Positions 36,183 through 47,300 of a DNA stretch of 64,000 bases are shown here, piece after piece. Under the pieces are notes generated by a model that saw only the letters and a program-made list of their open reading frames with translations, was not told the DNA's origin and did no database searches. Source of the DNA: Lyngbya aestuarii BL J. GTDB lineage: Bacteria > Cyanobacteriota > Cyanobacteriia > Cyanobacteriales > Microcoleaceae. The position numbers were made by a program, and so were the translations under genes. The stretch spans positions 62,001 through 126,000 of the forward strand of contig NZ_AUZM01000009.1 in the NCBI RefSeq assembly GCF_000478195.2, read 5' to 3'. The first letter of the stretch is position 1; every line of letters begins with the position of its first letter.

Positions 36183-36505
36183 TACTGTTGATCAACTTAA
36201 CAAAGGAGAGAGTATTCGCGTATATAGTTTGCGAATACTTCCGGATAATTATTGGGATGAGGAACGCTTGTCATAACCAATATTCAGCAAAGCCTGCTCT
36301 AAAGTAGGGGTAAAGCCGAGATATGTGCAAACTAGGACATGATGTAAATTTTTATAAAAGTTGGAAAAATTAACAGGACTAAAACTTTACCTTATTCGTT
36401 CTCTTTTCGGTAATATTTTAATCTTAAATCCTGAATTTTTTTAGTGCATACAAAATTGTAATAGTGAGTCGATTAAACAGAAATTTAGTTACTCTGAATC
36501 TCCTA
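36183..36505. other. Intergenic region, no supported gene
   Basis: Mostly AT-rich. A minus-strand stretch near 36275-36325 reads GFTPTLEQALLNIGYDKR, a plausible gene scrap without start or stop context. Nothing else is seen. Confidence 0.3.
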
Positions 36506-36892
36506 TTATTTAGCCACGTTATCTTTAAACCATTGTTCAAGATTCGGGTTGATTTTCTTCCACATAATTCCATAATAGGACGGACGTTGACATTCAATAA
36601 CTATTATTACGATGCCAATTAATAGCCCTATTGTTCCCCATAGCACAATGCTTAATTCATACATTAATCCTACGAGGCAAATTAATACATATAAAGAAGC
36701 CCAAATTAATTCAGGTATTCGGGAAACTCTAAATACATTGCAAAATAAAAAGAATTGAATAGCTGAACTCAAAATCATTAAAGATAATCTTTCATGTACT
36801 GACCACAAGCGAAAGCTCAACAAAGCAATACAGATGGCAAAACCTGTATCTACAATAAAAAGTCGAAACCCTGGACTAAATTTTGCAGTCAT
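36506..36892 (-). CDS. Small integral membrane protein, unknown
   Basis: The 128-residue protein has about four hydrophobic helices (FIVDTGFAICIALLSF; LMILSSAIQFFLFCNVF; IWASLYVLICLVGLMY; IVLWGTIGLLIGIVIIVI) and a charged C-terminal tail, NPNLEQWFKDNVAK. It is an inner-membrane protein with no recognised family. It is followed on the same strand by the HlyD/M50 pair but reads from its own start. Confidence 0.65.
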   Translation of the reverse strand: MTAKFSPGFRLFIVDTGFAICIALLSFRLWSVHERLSLMILSSAIQFFLFCNVFRVSRIPELIWASLYVLICLVGLMYELSIVLWGTIGLLIGIVIIVIECQRPSYYGIMWKKINPNLEQWFKDNVAK

Positions 36893-36993
36893 TGTATTTA
36901 TGGATAACGAATTTATAACTATTTTATCCCTAAGTAATTATTTAATGTTACAATTTTTTGTTTTAGTTTGTTGTAACATTAAAGGATATAAGC

Positions 36994-38544
36994 TTACAGT
37001 TTCCACCAGGGAAATAACTTAAAGAACTCCCGCGAAACTTTCTGATAAACCCGCAGTTGGGGAGTTTTAATATGGGCGACTCCTTCTAACCCCGGTTGCA
37101 GTTGGCGGTCATCATTATCAATCGTAATCCGAATTTGCAACACCGAGTTTTGTCCCGACTCGTCGGATTTAATCACAGGTTGAATATCTTCTATTTTAGC
37201 TTGATATTGGTCTACCGTCGCCTGACGGGGTTTAAACGTTACGGGTAGGCTTTGATGAATTAAATCAATTTCCTCCTGTTGAATTTCAACCAACCCGGTT
37301 AAACTCGATAAATTAACAACGTTCAAAATTTCTCGTCCCGCTTCCAAGGTTTGGTTATTCAATAAATCCAAATCCGTTGTTGTAATTGTACCGGATACTG
37401 TGGCTTGAATTGCTAACTGTTGCTGTTGCTGTTCTAAACGGTTGAATTCCGCTGACTGCTGGGATAATAAATACTGTTTGTCCGCAATTTCCGCCAGTGA
37501 AGCATCTACTTCCCGCTGTGCCGATATTCGTTCAATCGTTTTTTGTTCAACAAAGTTTTCCGCTTCTTCCAACTGTTGTTCTAAGCTTTCAATAATTTCA
37601 TTAACTCCTTCCGACTTCACCCCGATTTGCTGTCGGCGTTGGTTAATTAACTGTTGAGTTTGTAAAATCTGGTTCTGTTTTTGATTAATTTTTTGTTGAT
37701 AAGTTTCTATCGAATTTTCTTCCCTTTTTATTTGAGTTTTTAACTCGGATGCTTGCACTTCTAAACTCATTAATTCTGGAGAAGCCGAACCAATTAATCC
37801 TTCCGTTACCAATCCCTGTCGCTTTTCTAAAGCCGACTCAACAATTTCTAATTGCTCATTTAATCCTTCAATATTATTCTCAATTCCAATAATTTCATTT
37901 TCTAACCCCGCCCTTTCATTTTCCAGTCCCAAGATTTGGTTTTCAATCCCTTTAATTTCGCTTTCAATCCCCGCTTGTTCCCGCTCTAACGCCCTCATTC
38001 TTGCCGCCCCCGAAGAAAATTGTGCTTGATTTAATTCTTGCCGTTTACTGTTCCTTTGTTCGAGGGCAATTGATTCTAAACTCTTGGCAACTTCCAGGCG
38101 GGTTTGAGCCAATATTAATTGCTGTTGAGCCGAATTAACTGCGGTTTTTGCTTCCCCAATTTTTTGTTGTGCTGCTGCTTTTTTATCCTCCAAACTGGAA
38201 CTCGAAACTGTTGCTAAAATATCTCCGGGTTTTACCGTTTGATTTGAACGAACGTGCAGGGTTAACGTTCCCGTTTCCGGCATTGTAACCGATTGACGTT
38301 CGCCGACTGTTGGTGTAATAATTGTTTTGCCGCTAATCGAATGGTTGACTGGAATCATCCCAATTCCACCCAGTCCCAATATTATAACTCCCCAGGCTAT
38401 CCATTGCCTTGGAAAGGTGGATTTTTTGGGAGTTTGTTCAATGGGAGCTTGAACGGGTTTCTCTTGGGGTTTGGCAGGTTCAGGAACCGCAGGCGGAACG
38501 ACTTTTAGACGGGGTTGGGAGGAGTTTTTGGGTGTAGAAGTCAT
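36994..38544 (-). CDS. HlyD-family periplasmic adaptor protein
   Basis: ATG at 38544 gives MTSTPKNSSQPRLKVVPPAV. A proline-rich cytoplasmic tail is followed by one membrane helix (WIAWGVIILGLGGIGMIPV). The barrel-sandwich hybrid half is TVGERQSVTMPETGTLTLHV. A very long coiled-coil hairpin follows (residues about 125-395) with repeated IENQILGLENERAGLENEI. The second lipoyl half and beta-barrel (TVSGTITTTDLDLL; LQIRITIDNDDRQLQPGLEG) close it. It would bridge an inner-membrane exporter and the outer membrane. The M50 protease gene lies 137 bases upstream on the same strand. Confidence 0.88.
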   Translation of the reverse strand: MTSTPKNSSQPRLKVVPPAVPEPAKPQEKPVQAPIEQTPKKSTFPRQWIAWGVIILGLGGIGMIPVNHSISGKTIITPTVGERQSVTMPETGTLTLHVRSNQTVKPGDILATVSSSSLEDKKAAAQQKIGEAKTAVNSAQQQLILAQTRLEVAKSLESIALEQRNSKRQELNQAQFSSGAARMRALEREQAGIESEIKGIENQILGLENERAGLENEIIGIENNIEGLNEQLEIVESALEKRQGLVTEGLIGSASPELMSLEVQASELKTQIKREENSIETYQQKINQKQNQILQTQQLINQRRQQIGVKSEGVNEIIESLEQQLEEAENFVEQKTIERISAQREVDASLAEIADKQYLLSQQSAEFNRLEQQQQQLAIQATVSGTITTTDLDLLNNQTLEAGREILNVVNLSSLTGLVEIQQEEIDLIHQSLPVTFKPRQATVDQYQAKIEDIQPVIKSDESGQNSVLQIRITIDNDDRQLQPGLEGVAHIKTPQLRVYQKVSREFFKLFPWWKL

Positions 38545-38681
38545 GGGAGTTGAATCAATAAACAACAATTCAAAATTTAAGTAAAAACTTTTTAGTTCAA
38601 TGAATTTAAAATTAATTTATAATTTGAACTAACAAGATAAAAAATCAATAATTATTACAGTGTTTGCCCGATAAACACCAA

Positions 38682-40193
38682 TTAAGATTTTGGTTCGGGT
38701 AAAACTGAATAAATTCCCCAAATCAACAGTAAAATTAAACTCAGGGTGGGGATATTGGTAAATGACCAATCTGCAACTCGCAACAGCAGAAACCCAAACA
38801 CAAAGTAGATGTATACCAAACTAAAGGGAGCGTAACAGGCTAATATTAATGTGTCCCGTCGATTTTCTAAGTTAGGTTTTCCGGTGAAGAATTTTTGGTA
38901 CAATTTAAAAGAACGGCTTCTGAGGTTGTTAATTCCGGTTGTTGCCGAAGCCAGATAGTAGCCGTCAAAACGGGCTAAAGGGTTGAGGTTCAATGCAACG
39001 GTAAATAAAGCCGCAGTCATCAATAAATAGCTGGTTGTGTGTAGCCAACTGCTCGGGTTTGACCAATTCCACAACAGCAGTGCGATCGCCGAAATGGTAA
39101 ACTGTACTAAGACCCCGGCTGCTATCACCAAAACCCGTTGATGGCGTTTCACCAAACAGTAACTATCTGTGGTATTAGTATAAGCGGCAGGCATGAACAT
39201 CATAATTAACAACCCAATTTCGGGTACAATACCCCCATATTGTTTTAGGGTGAAAGCGTGTCCGAGTTCGTGAAGGGTGACGACAAACATCGCCAAAAGT
39301 CCAAAGGGAACCAACATTGAACCCCCCGCATTGCTTAACAGTTGAAGTCCCGTGTAGAGAATTTCATCTTTTTGAGAATAGCCAATAGTGGCGGAAGTTA
39401 TGATAAATATTGTGAGTAGAAAAGCAACAGGTTGAGTCCATATCCATCGCAGTTTGTTGATATGTTGGCTTAACCATTTGTCGGGGTTAAACAGGGGAAT
39501 GCGAAAGAATAATAACTGCATGGGGTTAAACTTGCGTTTGGGTGGTTTTGGGGGTTTAGTTCCCTCCAACATTGCAGTTACCGTTAGTTTTTGCAGCAGC
39601 AGTTTGATGTGAGTTTGAGATACACAAAATTCCGCAGCGACAACCGAAACGGGTTGATATTTGAGTTGGTCTATAATGGTTTTGTCTTGCTGTCCGACTT
39701 GCAGAAATTTAACGTCTTCGGGGTTGCGAAGTATCCAATAACCTTCGGGGTGTTCTATCCAGTGAACGCAGTCTTTTAGTTTGAGTAAGATTTTTTCTTC
39801 ATTCTCCCCCTTTTTTAAGGGGGGTTGGGGGGGATATTCTTTTTCATTCTCCTCGTTTTTTAAAGTTGAGTTATTGGGATATTCTTCCCCGTGATCCCAA
39901 GCTAAAATTTGCAGTGCTATCAGTTTTTGTAGAAGGTTCGATACAAAATCTTCGGGGAGATGATTGAATTGTTTTTGACAGGCTTTTTGAACCTGCGGGA
40001 TTGTAAATTTTCCGATAAAGTGCCGCAGTGCAAAACCTTCTTCGGGGGTTAACTGATGAGTGATTGAACTGTTTTTGGCTTTGAGAAGGATGGAGTTGGA
40101 GGTTTTGGTTTGGGTCAATTTCCAATAAGGCGTTAAGTCGGGTAAGATTAACTCGGACTCATCGGAGTGAACCCTTTGACCGTTTGATTTCAT
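38682..40193 (-). CDS. M50 site-2-type membrane zinc metalloprotease with PqqD-like N terminus
   Basis: In this 503-residue protein the N-terminal part (LTPEEGFALRHFIGKFTI) and a second winged-helix-like region precede a polytopic membrane half. VTLHELGHAFTLKQYGG (about 304-320) is the HExxH-type zinc site, and NPLARFDGYYL carries the later aspartate of the family. Such YydH-like proteases pair with HlyD-type adaptors in peptide maturation and export loci. Its substrate is not identified here. An in-frame linker (residues about 112-134) is built from a tandem repeat including PPQPPLKKGE. Confidence 0.87.
   Translation of the reverse strand: MKSNGQRVHSDESELILPDLTPYWKLTQTKTSNSILLKAKNSSITHQLTPEEGFALRHFIGKFTIPQVQKACQKQFNHLPEDFVSNLLQKLIALQILAWDHGEEYPNNSTLKNEENEKEYPPQPPLKKGENEEKILLKLKDCVHWIEHPEGYWILRNPEDVKFLQVGQQDKTIIDQLKYQPVSVVAAEFCVSQTHIKLLLQKLTVTAMLEGTKPPKPPKRKFNPMQLLFFRIPLFNPDKWLSQHINKLRWIWTQPVAFLLTIFIITSATIGYSQKDEILYTGLQLLSNAGGSMLVPFGLLAMFVVTLHELGHAFTLKQYGGIVPEIGLLIMMFMPAAYTNTTDSYCLVKRHQRVLVIAAGVLVQFTISAIALLLWNWSNPSSWLHTTSYLLMTAALFTVALNLNPLARFDGYYLASATTGINNLRSRSFKLYQKFFTGKPNLENRRDTLILACYAPFSLVYIYFVFGFLLLRVADWSFTNIPTLSLILLLIWGIYSVLPEPKS
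39800..39885. repeat. Tandem 39-44-base repeat in the M50 gene linker
   Basis: ATTCTCCCCCTTTTTTAAGG...GGATATTCTT is followed by a diverged second copy, ATTCTCCTCGTTTTTTAAAG...GGGATATTCTT. The first contains the palindrome CCCCCTTTTTTAAGGGGGG, common in cyanobacterial genomes. Both are read in frame as linker peptide. Confidence 0.6.
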
Positions 40194-40350
40194 GGTGAAT
40201 AAGTAGATGCCTTGTGTTTATTTTATTCGCAAGTCTAGGGATTAATCAATCCGTAATGTTAACGATATTTGCAGTTCAATAATTTTCGGTTTCCGTAAAA
40301 ATACTGAGGTTTGATAGTTGATAGTTTTGGGATGAGGCTGGATTCTATAT

Positions 40351-40369
40351 GGGCGTATGCAATACGCCC
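40351..40369. repeat. REP palindrome GGGCGTATGCAATACGCCC
   Basis: An 8-bp perfect stem around a three-base loop (GCA). It lies 7 bases past the stop codon of the RAYT gene and matches three other copies near or inside that gene. Confidence 0.85.
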
Positions 40370-40375
40370 CTACGG

Positions 40376-41128
40376 TTAAAATACCAAATCCAGATCATTT
40401 TTTTTAAAATTAGAATTACATTGAGGATTGTCAATATCTTCGCCCCAAGATAGAGGATTATTTTGAATATATTCTCGAATCTGATTCAATCCTTTTTCAT
40501 CTCGGATAATTGATTCATAATAATTCCGTTGCCAAATCGGAATAGAATTGTTGTTACAGCATTGATTAATTCGCCTTGTGACAGCCCCTTTAAACCCACC
40601 AATAAACGAAGCCAAAGAATTACCCTGACGCCGAAATCCCCCCCGTAGGGGCGTATTGCATACGCCCGTATTAGATAATTCCGTATTAGATAATTCCGTA
40701 TTAGATAATTCCGTATTAGATAATTCCGTATTAGATAATTCCGTATTAGATAATTCCGTATTGGATAAACCCGTATTAGATAATTCCGTATTGGATAAAC
40801 CCGTATTAGATAATTCCGTATTGGATAACCTATCCTCAGATTTAATCTCCAATCCCGATTGAACAATCCATACAATTACGTGTAAATGATTTGGCATAAT
40901 AATCCATTCATCCAATTTTATATTGGGTCGCATTTGAGCCGATTTTAACCATTCTTGTTCGACAATTTTACCAATTTGATTGAGGTGCATTTGGGCTTGA
41001 CGAATTTCTCCAAACCAACATTGTCGTTGATAGGTACAGAGGGTAATAAAATAAGCTCCGGGTTGCGAATAGTTATATCCTTTGAGGCGAATAGAGCGTC
41101 GGTGATGGATTTTTGGATTGTATTTCAT
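40376..41128 (-). CDS. REP-associated tyrosine transposase (RAYT, Y1_Tnp family)
   Basis: The 250-residue protein starts at MKYNPKIHHRRSIRLKGYNY; an earlier in-frame start would read through a REP copy. It contains GAYFITLCTYQRQCWFGEI, the metal-binding HUH motif PNHLHVIVWI, and the tyrosine region NYYESIIRDEKGLNQIREYI. RAYTs cut single-stranded REP hairpins. Between the HUH and Tyr motifs the gene carries eleven copies of a 15-base unit (LSNTE/LSNTG) and then a REP copy read as VCNTPLRGG. These would enlarge a surface loop. It is flanked by REPs on both sides. Confidence 0.88.
   Translation of the reverse strand: MKYNPKIHHRRSIRLKGYNYSQPGAYFITLCTYQRQCWFGEIRQAQMHLNQIGKIVEQEWLKSAQMRPNIKLDEWIIMPNHLHVIVWIVQSGLEIKSEDRLSNTELSNTGLSNTELSNTGLSNTELSNTELSNTELSNTELSNTELSNTELSNTGVCNTPLRGGFRRQGNSLASFIGGFKGAVTRRINQCCNNNSIPIWQRNYYESIIRDEKGLNQIREYIQNNPLSWGEDIDNPQCNSNFKKNDLDLVF
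40649..40667. repeat. REP palindrome inside the RAYT coding sequence
   Basis: GGGCGTATTGCATACGCCC, with the same 8-bp stem as the flanking copies, is translated in frame as part of the transposase. It borders the 15-base repeat array. Confidence 0.85.
40668..40830. repeat. 15-base tandem repeat (11 units) in the RAYT gene
   Basis: Units of GTATTAGATAATTCC alternate with a few GTATTGGATAAACCC. On the coding strand each encodes LSNTE or LSNTG. There are no spacers, so it is not CRISPR. Confidence 0.85.
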
Positions 41129-41167
41129 GATAATGTCGGTGTATGCAATATTGGGCGTATGCAATGG

Positions 41168-41186
41168 GGGCGTATGCAATACGCCC
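41168..41186. repeat. REP palindrome upstream of RAYT
   Basis: GGGCGTATGCAATACGCCC, identical to the copy at 40351. A partial copy (GGGCGTATGCAAT) precedes it at 41153. Confidence 0.85.
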
Positions 41187-41309
41187 GTACGAGATTGGAT
41201 TCTAAAGCTTCGTTTATGGTATCAACTGATTTAATTTGTTTGATGTTTGGCAAAATCAGACACCTCGGTTTCGGTTTGCTAATGAATGATTTTGAGAGGA
41301 AATACGTCG

Positions 41310-41328
41310 GGGCGTATTGCATACGCCC
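41310..41328. repeat. REP palindrome upstream of RAYT, inverted
   Basis: GGGCGTATTGCATACGCCC, facing the copy at 41168 to make a REPIN-like inverted pair of about 160 bases. Confidence 0.8.
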
Positions 41329-41390
41329 TTGCATTGGAGAATGGTTAAGATGCGATCGCTGTTTATAGGGTTAAAAATCCCTACCTATTC

Positions 41391-44300
41391 TTAAAAATCA
41401 ATATAGTTTCTTGGATTTTGAGGTACGCCATTCACGCGAATTTCAAAATGTAGATGGTTGCCAGAAGAGTTGCCTGTACTTCCTACATTACCAATTACTG
41501 TTCCAGCACTTACGTTACTTCCTTGCTGGACAGAAACATTTGATAAATGAGCATAACGAGTTTCAGTTCCATCACCATGATCGATCTTGACATATTTGCC
41601 ATAGCCATCATTCCATCCATTACCATTATAAGCAATTACAACTTTGCCGCCTTTTGCAGCCTTAATAGGAGGGGTACTATTTCCCGTGGACAAATCTATA
41701 CCATTATGAGTTCCACTGATTTGTCGGGGAGTCCCAAATTCGTTCAGGGGATATATGTAATACAAACTGCCGGCTAGAGGATTTTGCCATGCACTACTCC
41801 CACCAGGACGACTTTGCTTTAAATTAAGAACCAATTGATAGTTTGTAGCTTGGTCTGGTCTAGACTTGACCAACACATAATAATCGCTATTAGGAGCCAA
41901 ATTGTAAGTGTCATAAATTGAAGCTTTGTTTTGAGAAATCGCCAACTTCAAATTCTTACCACTTTTATCATAGAGAAAAACTCCGACATCACCATCGAGT
42001 TTGGCATCACCATCACCATTTTCATTGCGAACTGCAAACTGTAAGATACGAGGAGCTGAATCAGTTGAGAATTTGTAGTAGTCGTGATCGACACTCGGAA
42101 TACCCACATGATCGTTGACTGTAATCCGTTTTCCTCCAATGTGACCCAAATTCCGAGCCGTTGAGAGACTTCCTCCCGCCTGATCCAAATTAAAGACCGT
42201 CTCATAAGGGAGTAATTTTTTGCCATCTTTGACTTTGATTTTGGCAACATAGTTCCCTTTCTGAAGATTGTTAAATGCAAAGAAGTTGTCACCCAGATCG
42301 CGAATATCGGGAGTTATTAGCTGACCGTTAGCTTTCTGAAGTTCAAACTCAAAATCCTGAGAGTTTAAAGCTGTATTCGTGAGAGCTAAATTTAAACTCC
42401 CTTGATTCTCCATTGTAAAGCGATATTCACTGTTCCCTTTGAGATCATAAGTATGCCGTCCTGCTGGAACGTTTATCGGGCGATAATTAAGTAAGTTGAG
42501 AACGAGGTGATAGTTTGTAGCTTGACCTTCTCTTGCTTTAATTTGCACATAATAATCGCTGTTGGGAGCCAAATTGTAAGTGTCATAAGTTGAGGCTTTG
42601 TTTTGAGAAATCGCCAACTTCAAATTCTTACCACTTTTATCATAGAGAAAAACTCCGACATCGCCATCGAGTTTGGCATCACCATCACCATTTTCATTGC
42701 GAACTGCAAACTGTAAGATACGAGGAGCTGAATCAGTTGAGAATTTGTAGTAGTCCGAATCACCACTTGGAATACCCACATGGTCATTGACAGTTTGACG
42801 TTCTCCGCCAATATTGCCTAAATTCCGAGCCTTTGAGAGACTTCCTCCCGCCTGATCCAAATTAAAGACCGTCTCATAAGGGAGTGATTTTTTGGCATCT
42901 TTTACTTTGATTTTGGCAACATAATTGCCTTTCTGAAGATTGTTAAATGCAAAGAAATTGTCACCCAGATCGTGAAGATTGGGAGTGATTCGTTGACCGT
43001 TAGCTTTCAGAAGTTCAAACTCAAAGTCCTGAGAATTTAAAGCTGTATTCCTGAGAGCCAAATTTAAACTCCCCTGATTCTCCATTATAAAGCGATATTC
43101 ACTGTTTCCTTTAAAATTATAGGTATGCCGTCCTGCGGGAACATCGAAAGTAGTATTTTGCGGACTATAAAAACGGTCGAATGCTCGCTGCAAGAAATTC
43201 AACCAATTTGGACTAGAATAACCCCCAAAAATTCCCAAGAAAGAATCCCAAGTAACTTGCTGAATCGAATTCGCTGTTGAACTAGCGGGGCTTAATGAAT
43301 TGGGATTGGCAGCCCGCTCCATTGGGGTAACTAAACCTTCGCCACTCCAAGTTAAAGGAATAAATTGTAAATCCTGGGTGGATTCTTCCTCTGGTTTAGT
43401 CGTCTTAGCCAAATGAATTGCAGCAGCAATATTGAGTAAACCCGCCCCCGTTTCAACATCCGGGTTGGCATCTTGAAGATCCGTCGCCGTTGCTTTGATA
43501 ATATCAATAACTTGGCGATAACTTAACTCGGGATTAGCCGCCCAAACTTGAGAAATAGCCCCCGTAACTTTAGCGGTGGCGACAGAAGTTCCATCCATTG
43601 CCCCAATACCATCGCCAACGGTAGAAATCACCGGATTTTCTAACGTTCCGCTATCGGCAACAATATCCAAACCGCTGCCATAGTTAGAATATTCCGCACG
43701 GTCAAAGCCTTGCCAAGCAGAAGTTTCACCATCAATTTGTTGAGCCGAACCAACGGTAATAATATTATCAAACTGTTGGGAAGCCTGACCCAAAGCCGAC
43801 ATCACGCCGCCCTCATTTCCGGCTGCAACCGCAACCAAAACATTGTTTTGACGGGCATATTCTAACGCCGCCATTTCTAGGGGTGTAAACTCATAACGAG
43901 TCGTGACATTTCCTTCCGCATCAATTTGGGTTAAATCCAAACTCAAATTCACCACCGCATTGGGTTGTCCAGACTCGACAGCAGCATCGACAAACTCCAC
44001 CAAAGATTCCGCCCATCGTCCCGAACCTATCGCCCGTCCCGCCCAAATAGGGGCGTTATTGTTAATCCCATCGATGCCAATTCCGTTATTTTGTTTGGCC
44101 GCAATTAATCCCAAAATATGGGTGCCGTGTTCGTTGCCTTCTCCGGGTGTTAAAGAGGGGTCTAAATCCCCGTCTACTTTATCGCTTCCCCAGGTAATTC
44201 GGGAGTAGTCAATATCAGGATTATCCCCGCTAAAACCCGTGTCAATTATCCCAATTAACGGTTGATTTTCCGCAGGGAATTCAAAGTCAACGGACGGTTC

Positions 44301-47300
44301 AACAAATGTGGGAAGAACGGGTTGGGTAATTAATTGAGTTTCCAGGCGTTCGATTAACTGCAAAGTTGTCGAACTCACCGGAGGATTTGGATTGAATTCA
44401 GCTTGAGTTTTCAAACGGTCAGTCAACCGTTCCAATTGTTGAATTAAATTGCTGTTGACCGGGGTTTCTGAAAGGGTTTGATTTTGTAAATTGTAGGTCA
44501 GGTTTTCTAAGCGATTAACCAGAGTAACCGTTGGGGATTCAGAAGTTGATGTTGGCGAAGTTTCCGAGAAACTATTTTCAACGTCTTCAAATTCCGTTGT
44601 ATAAACGGGTAAAATTGAAGTTTCGGAACTATTATCGATATCAATAAATTCCGTTTCTTCGGATTCTTCAACGCCAGGATTATCTAAATTATTCTCAACT
44701 GCAACAATTTCGGACTGTTCAACTTCTTCAATCAAGGAAGCTTCCGAAGTTTCCTGAAGTTCGGTTTCTTCTAATTCCTGTGAGGATTCTTCGGCGGGGA
44801 TAGTTTCTAAACTGTTTTCAGCTTCCTCAACAACGGGAGTTTCAGAATTGTCCGCAATTTCAATAACTTCTAATTCTTTAGTTTCCTCACCAGTTGAATT
44901 TTCTGAATTATCTTCAATAACTGTTTGTTCGGTTGGGGAGGTATCACTTTCATAATTTTCCTCAGATTCGATAACTCCCGTTTCTTCAGCTTCCTCCACA
45001 GTAGGAGTAGATAAGTTTTCCTCTACAACAGAAGTTTCAAAATTGTCTACAAGTTCAACAGCTTCAGATTGTTCAGTTTCCTCTACAATAGAAGTCTCTA
45101 AATTGTCTTCTATTTCAATAACAACGGATTCTTTAGTTTGTTGAACGATAGAAGTATCTCCACTATCTTCGATTTCAACAACTGATAATTCTTCAGTTTC
45201 CTCTACAACAGCAGTAGATAAGTTCTCCTCAACTTCGGTTTCTTCTAACTCCGGTTCGGTTGATTCTCCGATAGAAGTCTCTAAATTATCTTCGATTTCA
45301 GTATCAACAGATTTTTCTACATCGAGAGTTTCTAAATTATCTGCAATTTCAACAATTTCGGATTCCTCAACAACGTAAGTTTCTAAGTTCTGTTTGCTTT
45401 CAGTAACAACAGATTCTTCAGTTTCCTCAACAATGGAAGACGCTAAACTCTCCTCAACCTCAATTTGTTCTGACTCCGTTGCGGTTGATTCTCCGACAGA
45501 ATAATCCAAATTATCTGCAATTTCAACAACAACAGATTCCTTAATAACGGGATTTTCTAAGTTCTCTTTGTTTTCACTAACTTCTGATTCCTCAACAACG
45601 GGATTTTCTAAACTGTCTTCGATTTCAACAAATTCGGATTCTTCAGTTTTCAATTCAGTAGATTCTACCAATCCAGTAGATTCGTCTTGAGATTTTTCCT
45701 CCTCTGAAACTTCAACAATTTCATCGAGAACTTCAGTTTCTACAACTTCCGAATTAGATACTTCCTCATCAATTTCTATTTCGGTTTCAGATTCTCCCTC
45801 ATCCAGTAAACCTTCCAAATCAGTCAGGAGATTCGATAGATTATTTTCAATTTCAACAATCGGTTCATCCGGGGTAATATAAGGTTGAGCGTATTCAATC
45901 AATGCTTGACCCATATCGGAAGAACGCCAATCTTTATTCGGATTGATAACTTCATCTAAATTAACGGCTTCTCCGCTTGCTCCCCGCACTTGAAAGATGA
46001 TATCATTGTAATCGTGATCGCTTGTATTATCTACTCGCAAATCTTCAAATACAAAGGTATTCCCATCTCCGGTAACATCCGCAATTTGTCCGAGTTGAAA
46101 ACCATCTTCGGGATTGGCGGTTGACAATGAAAATAAAGGGCGAATGGTTCCTTCTACACTGGGATTATCGAATACTTGCTGAACTTTTCCATTCGGAATC
46201 AACATCATTGCAAATTTATCCCCCGGACGCATATTAAAGGTTTTTACACCTAAATATTCTCCCCGGTTAACATCTGCTTCTCCACCCATTCCTCCACTAA
46301 ATTTTGCACCTTCGTGTCCATCGGAAATCACCACATGACCGAGTTCCGAATCACTCAACGCACGGTTGGAGGCTTCTTTGATAAATTCTTCTAAACTTAG
46401 GTCTAACTCCTCCATTCCTTCTAAGCTGAAGATGGCGACTTCACCCCAACCAAATCCTCCACCGTCAAACAAATAATCAATTCCGATTTCTCCATTTTCT
46501 CCAACGGTAAAGATACCAGAATCAAAGTTAAAGTCAACGGGAGAACTGACGATTTCTTCGATAATTTCGGCGTTGCTATCAGTGTCGTTTTCGCTTTCGT
46601 TTACTGTATCGGTGTCGTTAGAGTGTTCAGTTTCAGAATGAGTTGATAATTCAGTTTCTTCTGTTGATTCATCCAATTCTGTTTCTATAGTTGTTTCTGT
46701 ATTTTTTATCTCAGATTCTTCTTCTAAAGTTGACTCATCGAAAATTTCTTCAAGTTTGGATGCAGTTTCTTCTGTTTGAGATTCTTCTAAAGTTGAATCT
46801 TCAGAAGTTTCTTCAGATGAGGATGCGGTTGCTTCTGATTCTACTTCTGTTTCTGCTAACGTTAAATCTTCGGAAGTCTTTTCTAACTCAGATTCGGTTT
46901 CAGTAATATTTTGAGTTGAACCTTCCTCAACTTCTGATGAAGATTCTAAGTCTGCTTCTAAATCTTGATTAATTTCGGAATCATTGTCGGAACTTGATTC
47001 TGTTATTTCAGTTTCAGAATTTGCAGGTTTTTCTAATGAAGATTCAGTGTCGTCGGATGTAATTTCTTGATTAGATTCTGCTAAGTTATCTTCGGAAGTC
47101 TCAGAATTATCTTCAATGTCTAATTCTTCGAGTTCGGTAATGAAAGAAATTTCAACTTCATCAACTTCATCAAGGTTAGAAACTTCGACGGGGGTTAAAT
47201 CTTCTTCCGATTGGGTTTCAACCTCCGAGTTTAATTCGCTTTCGATTTCATCTAGTAATTCACTTTCAATAATAATCGGGTCAGGACTGTCATCTCCTCC

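Noticed and set aside
40668-40830. Regular 15-base repeats resembling a CRISPR array
   Set aside because: There are no spacers; units are contiguous and translated in frame inside the RAYT gene.
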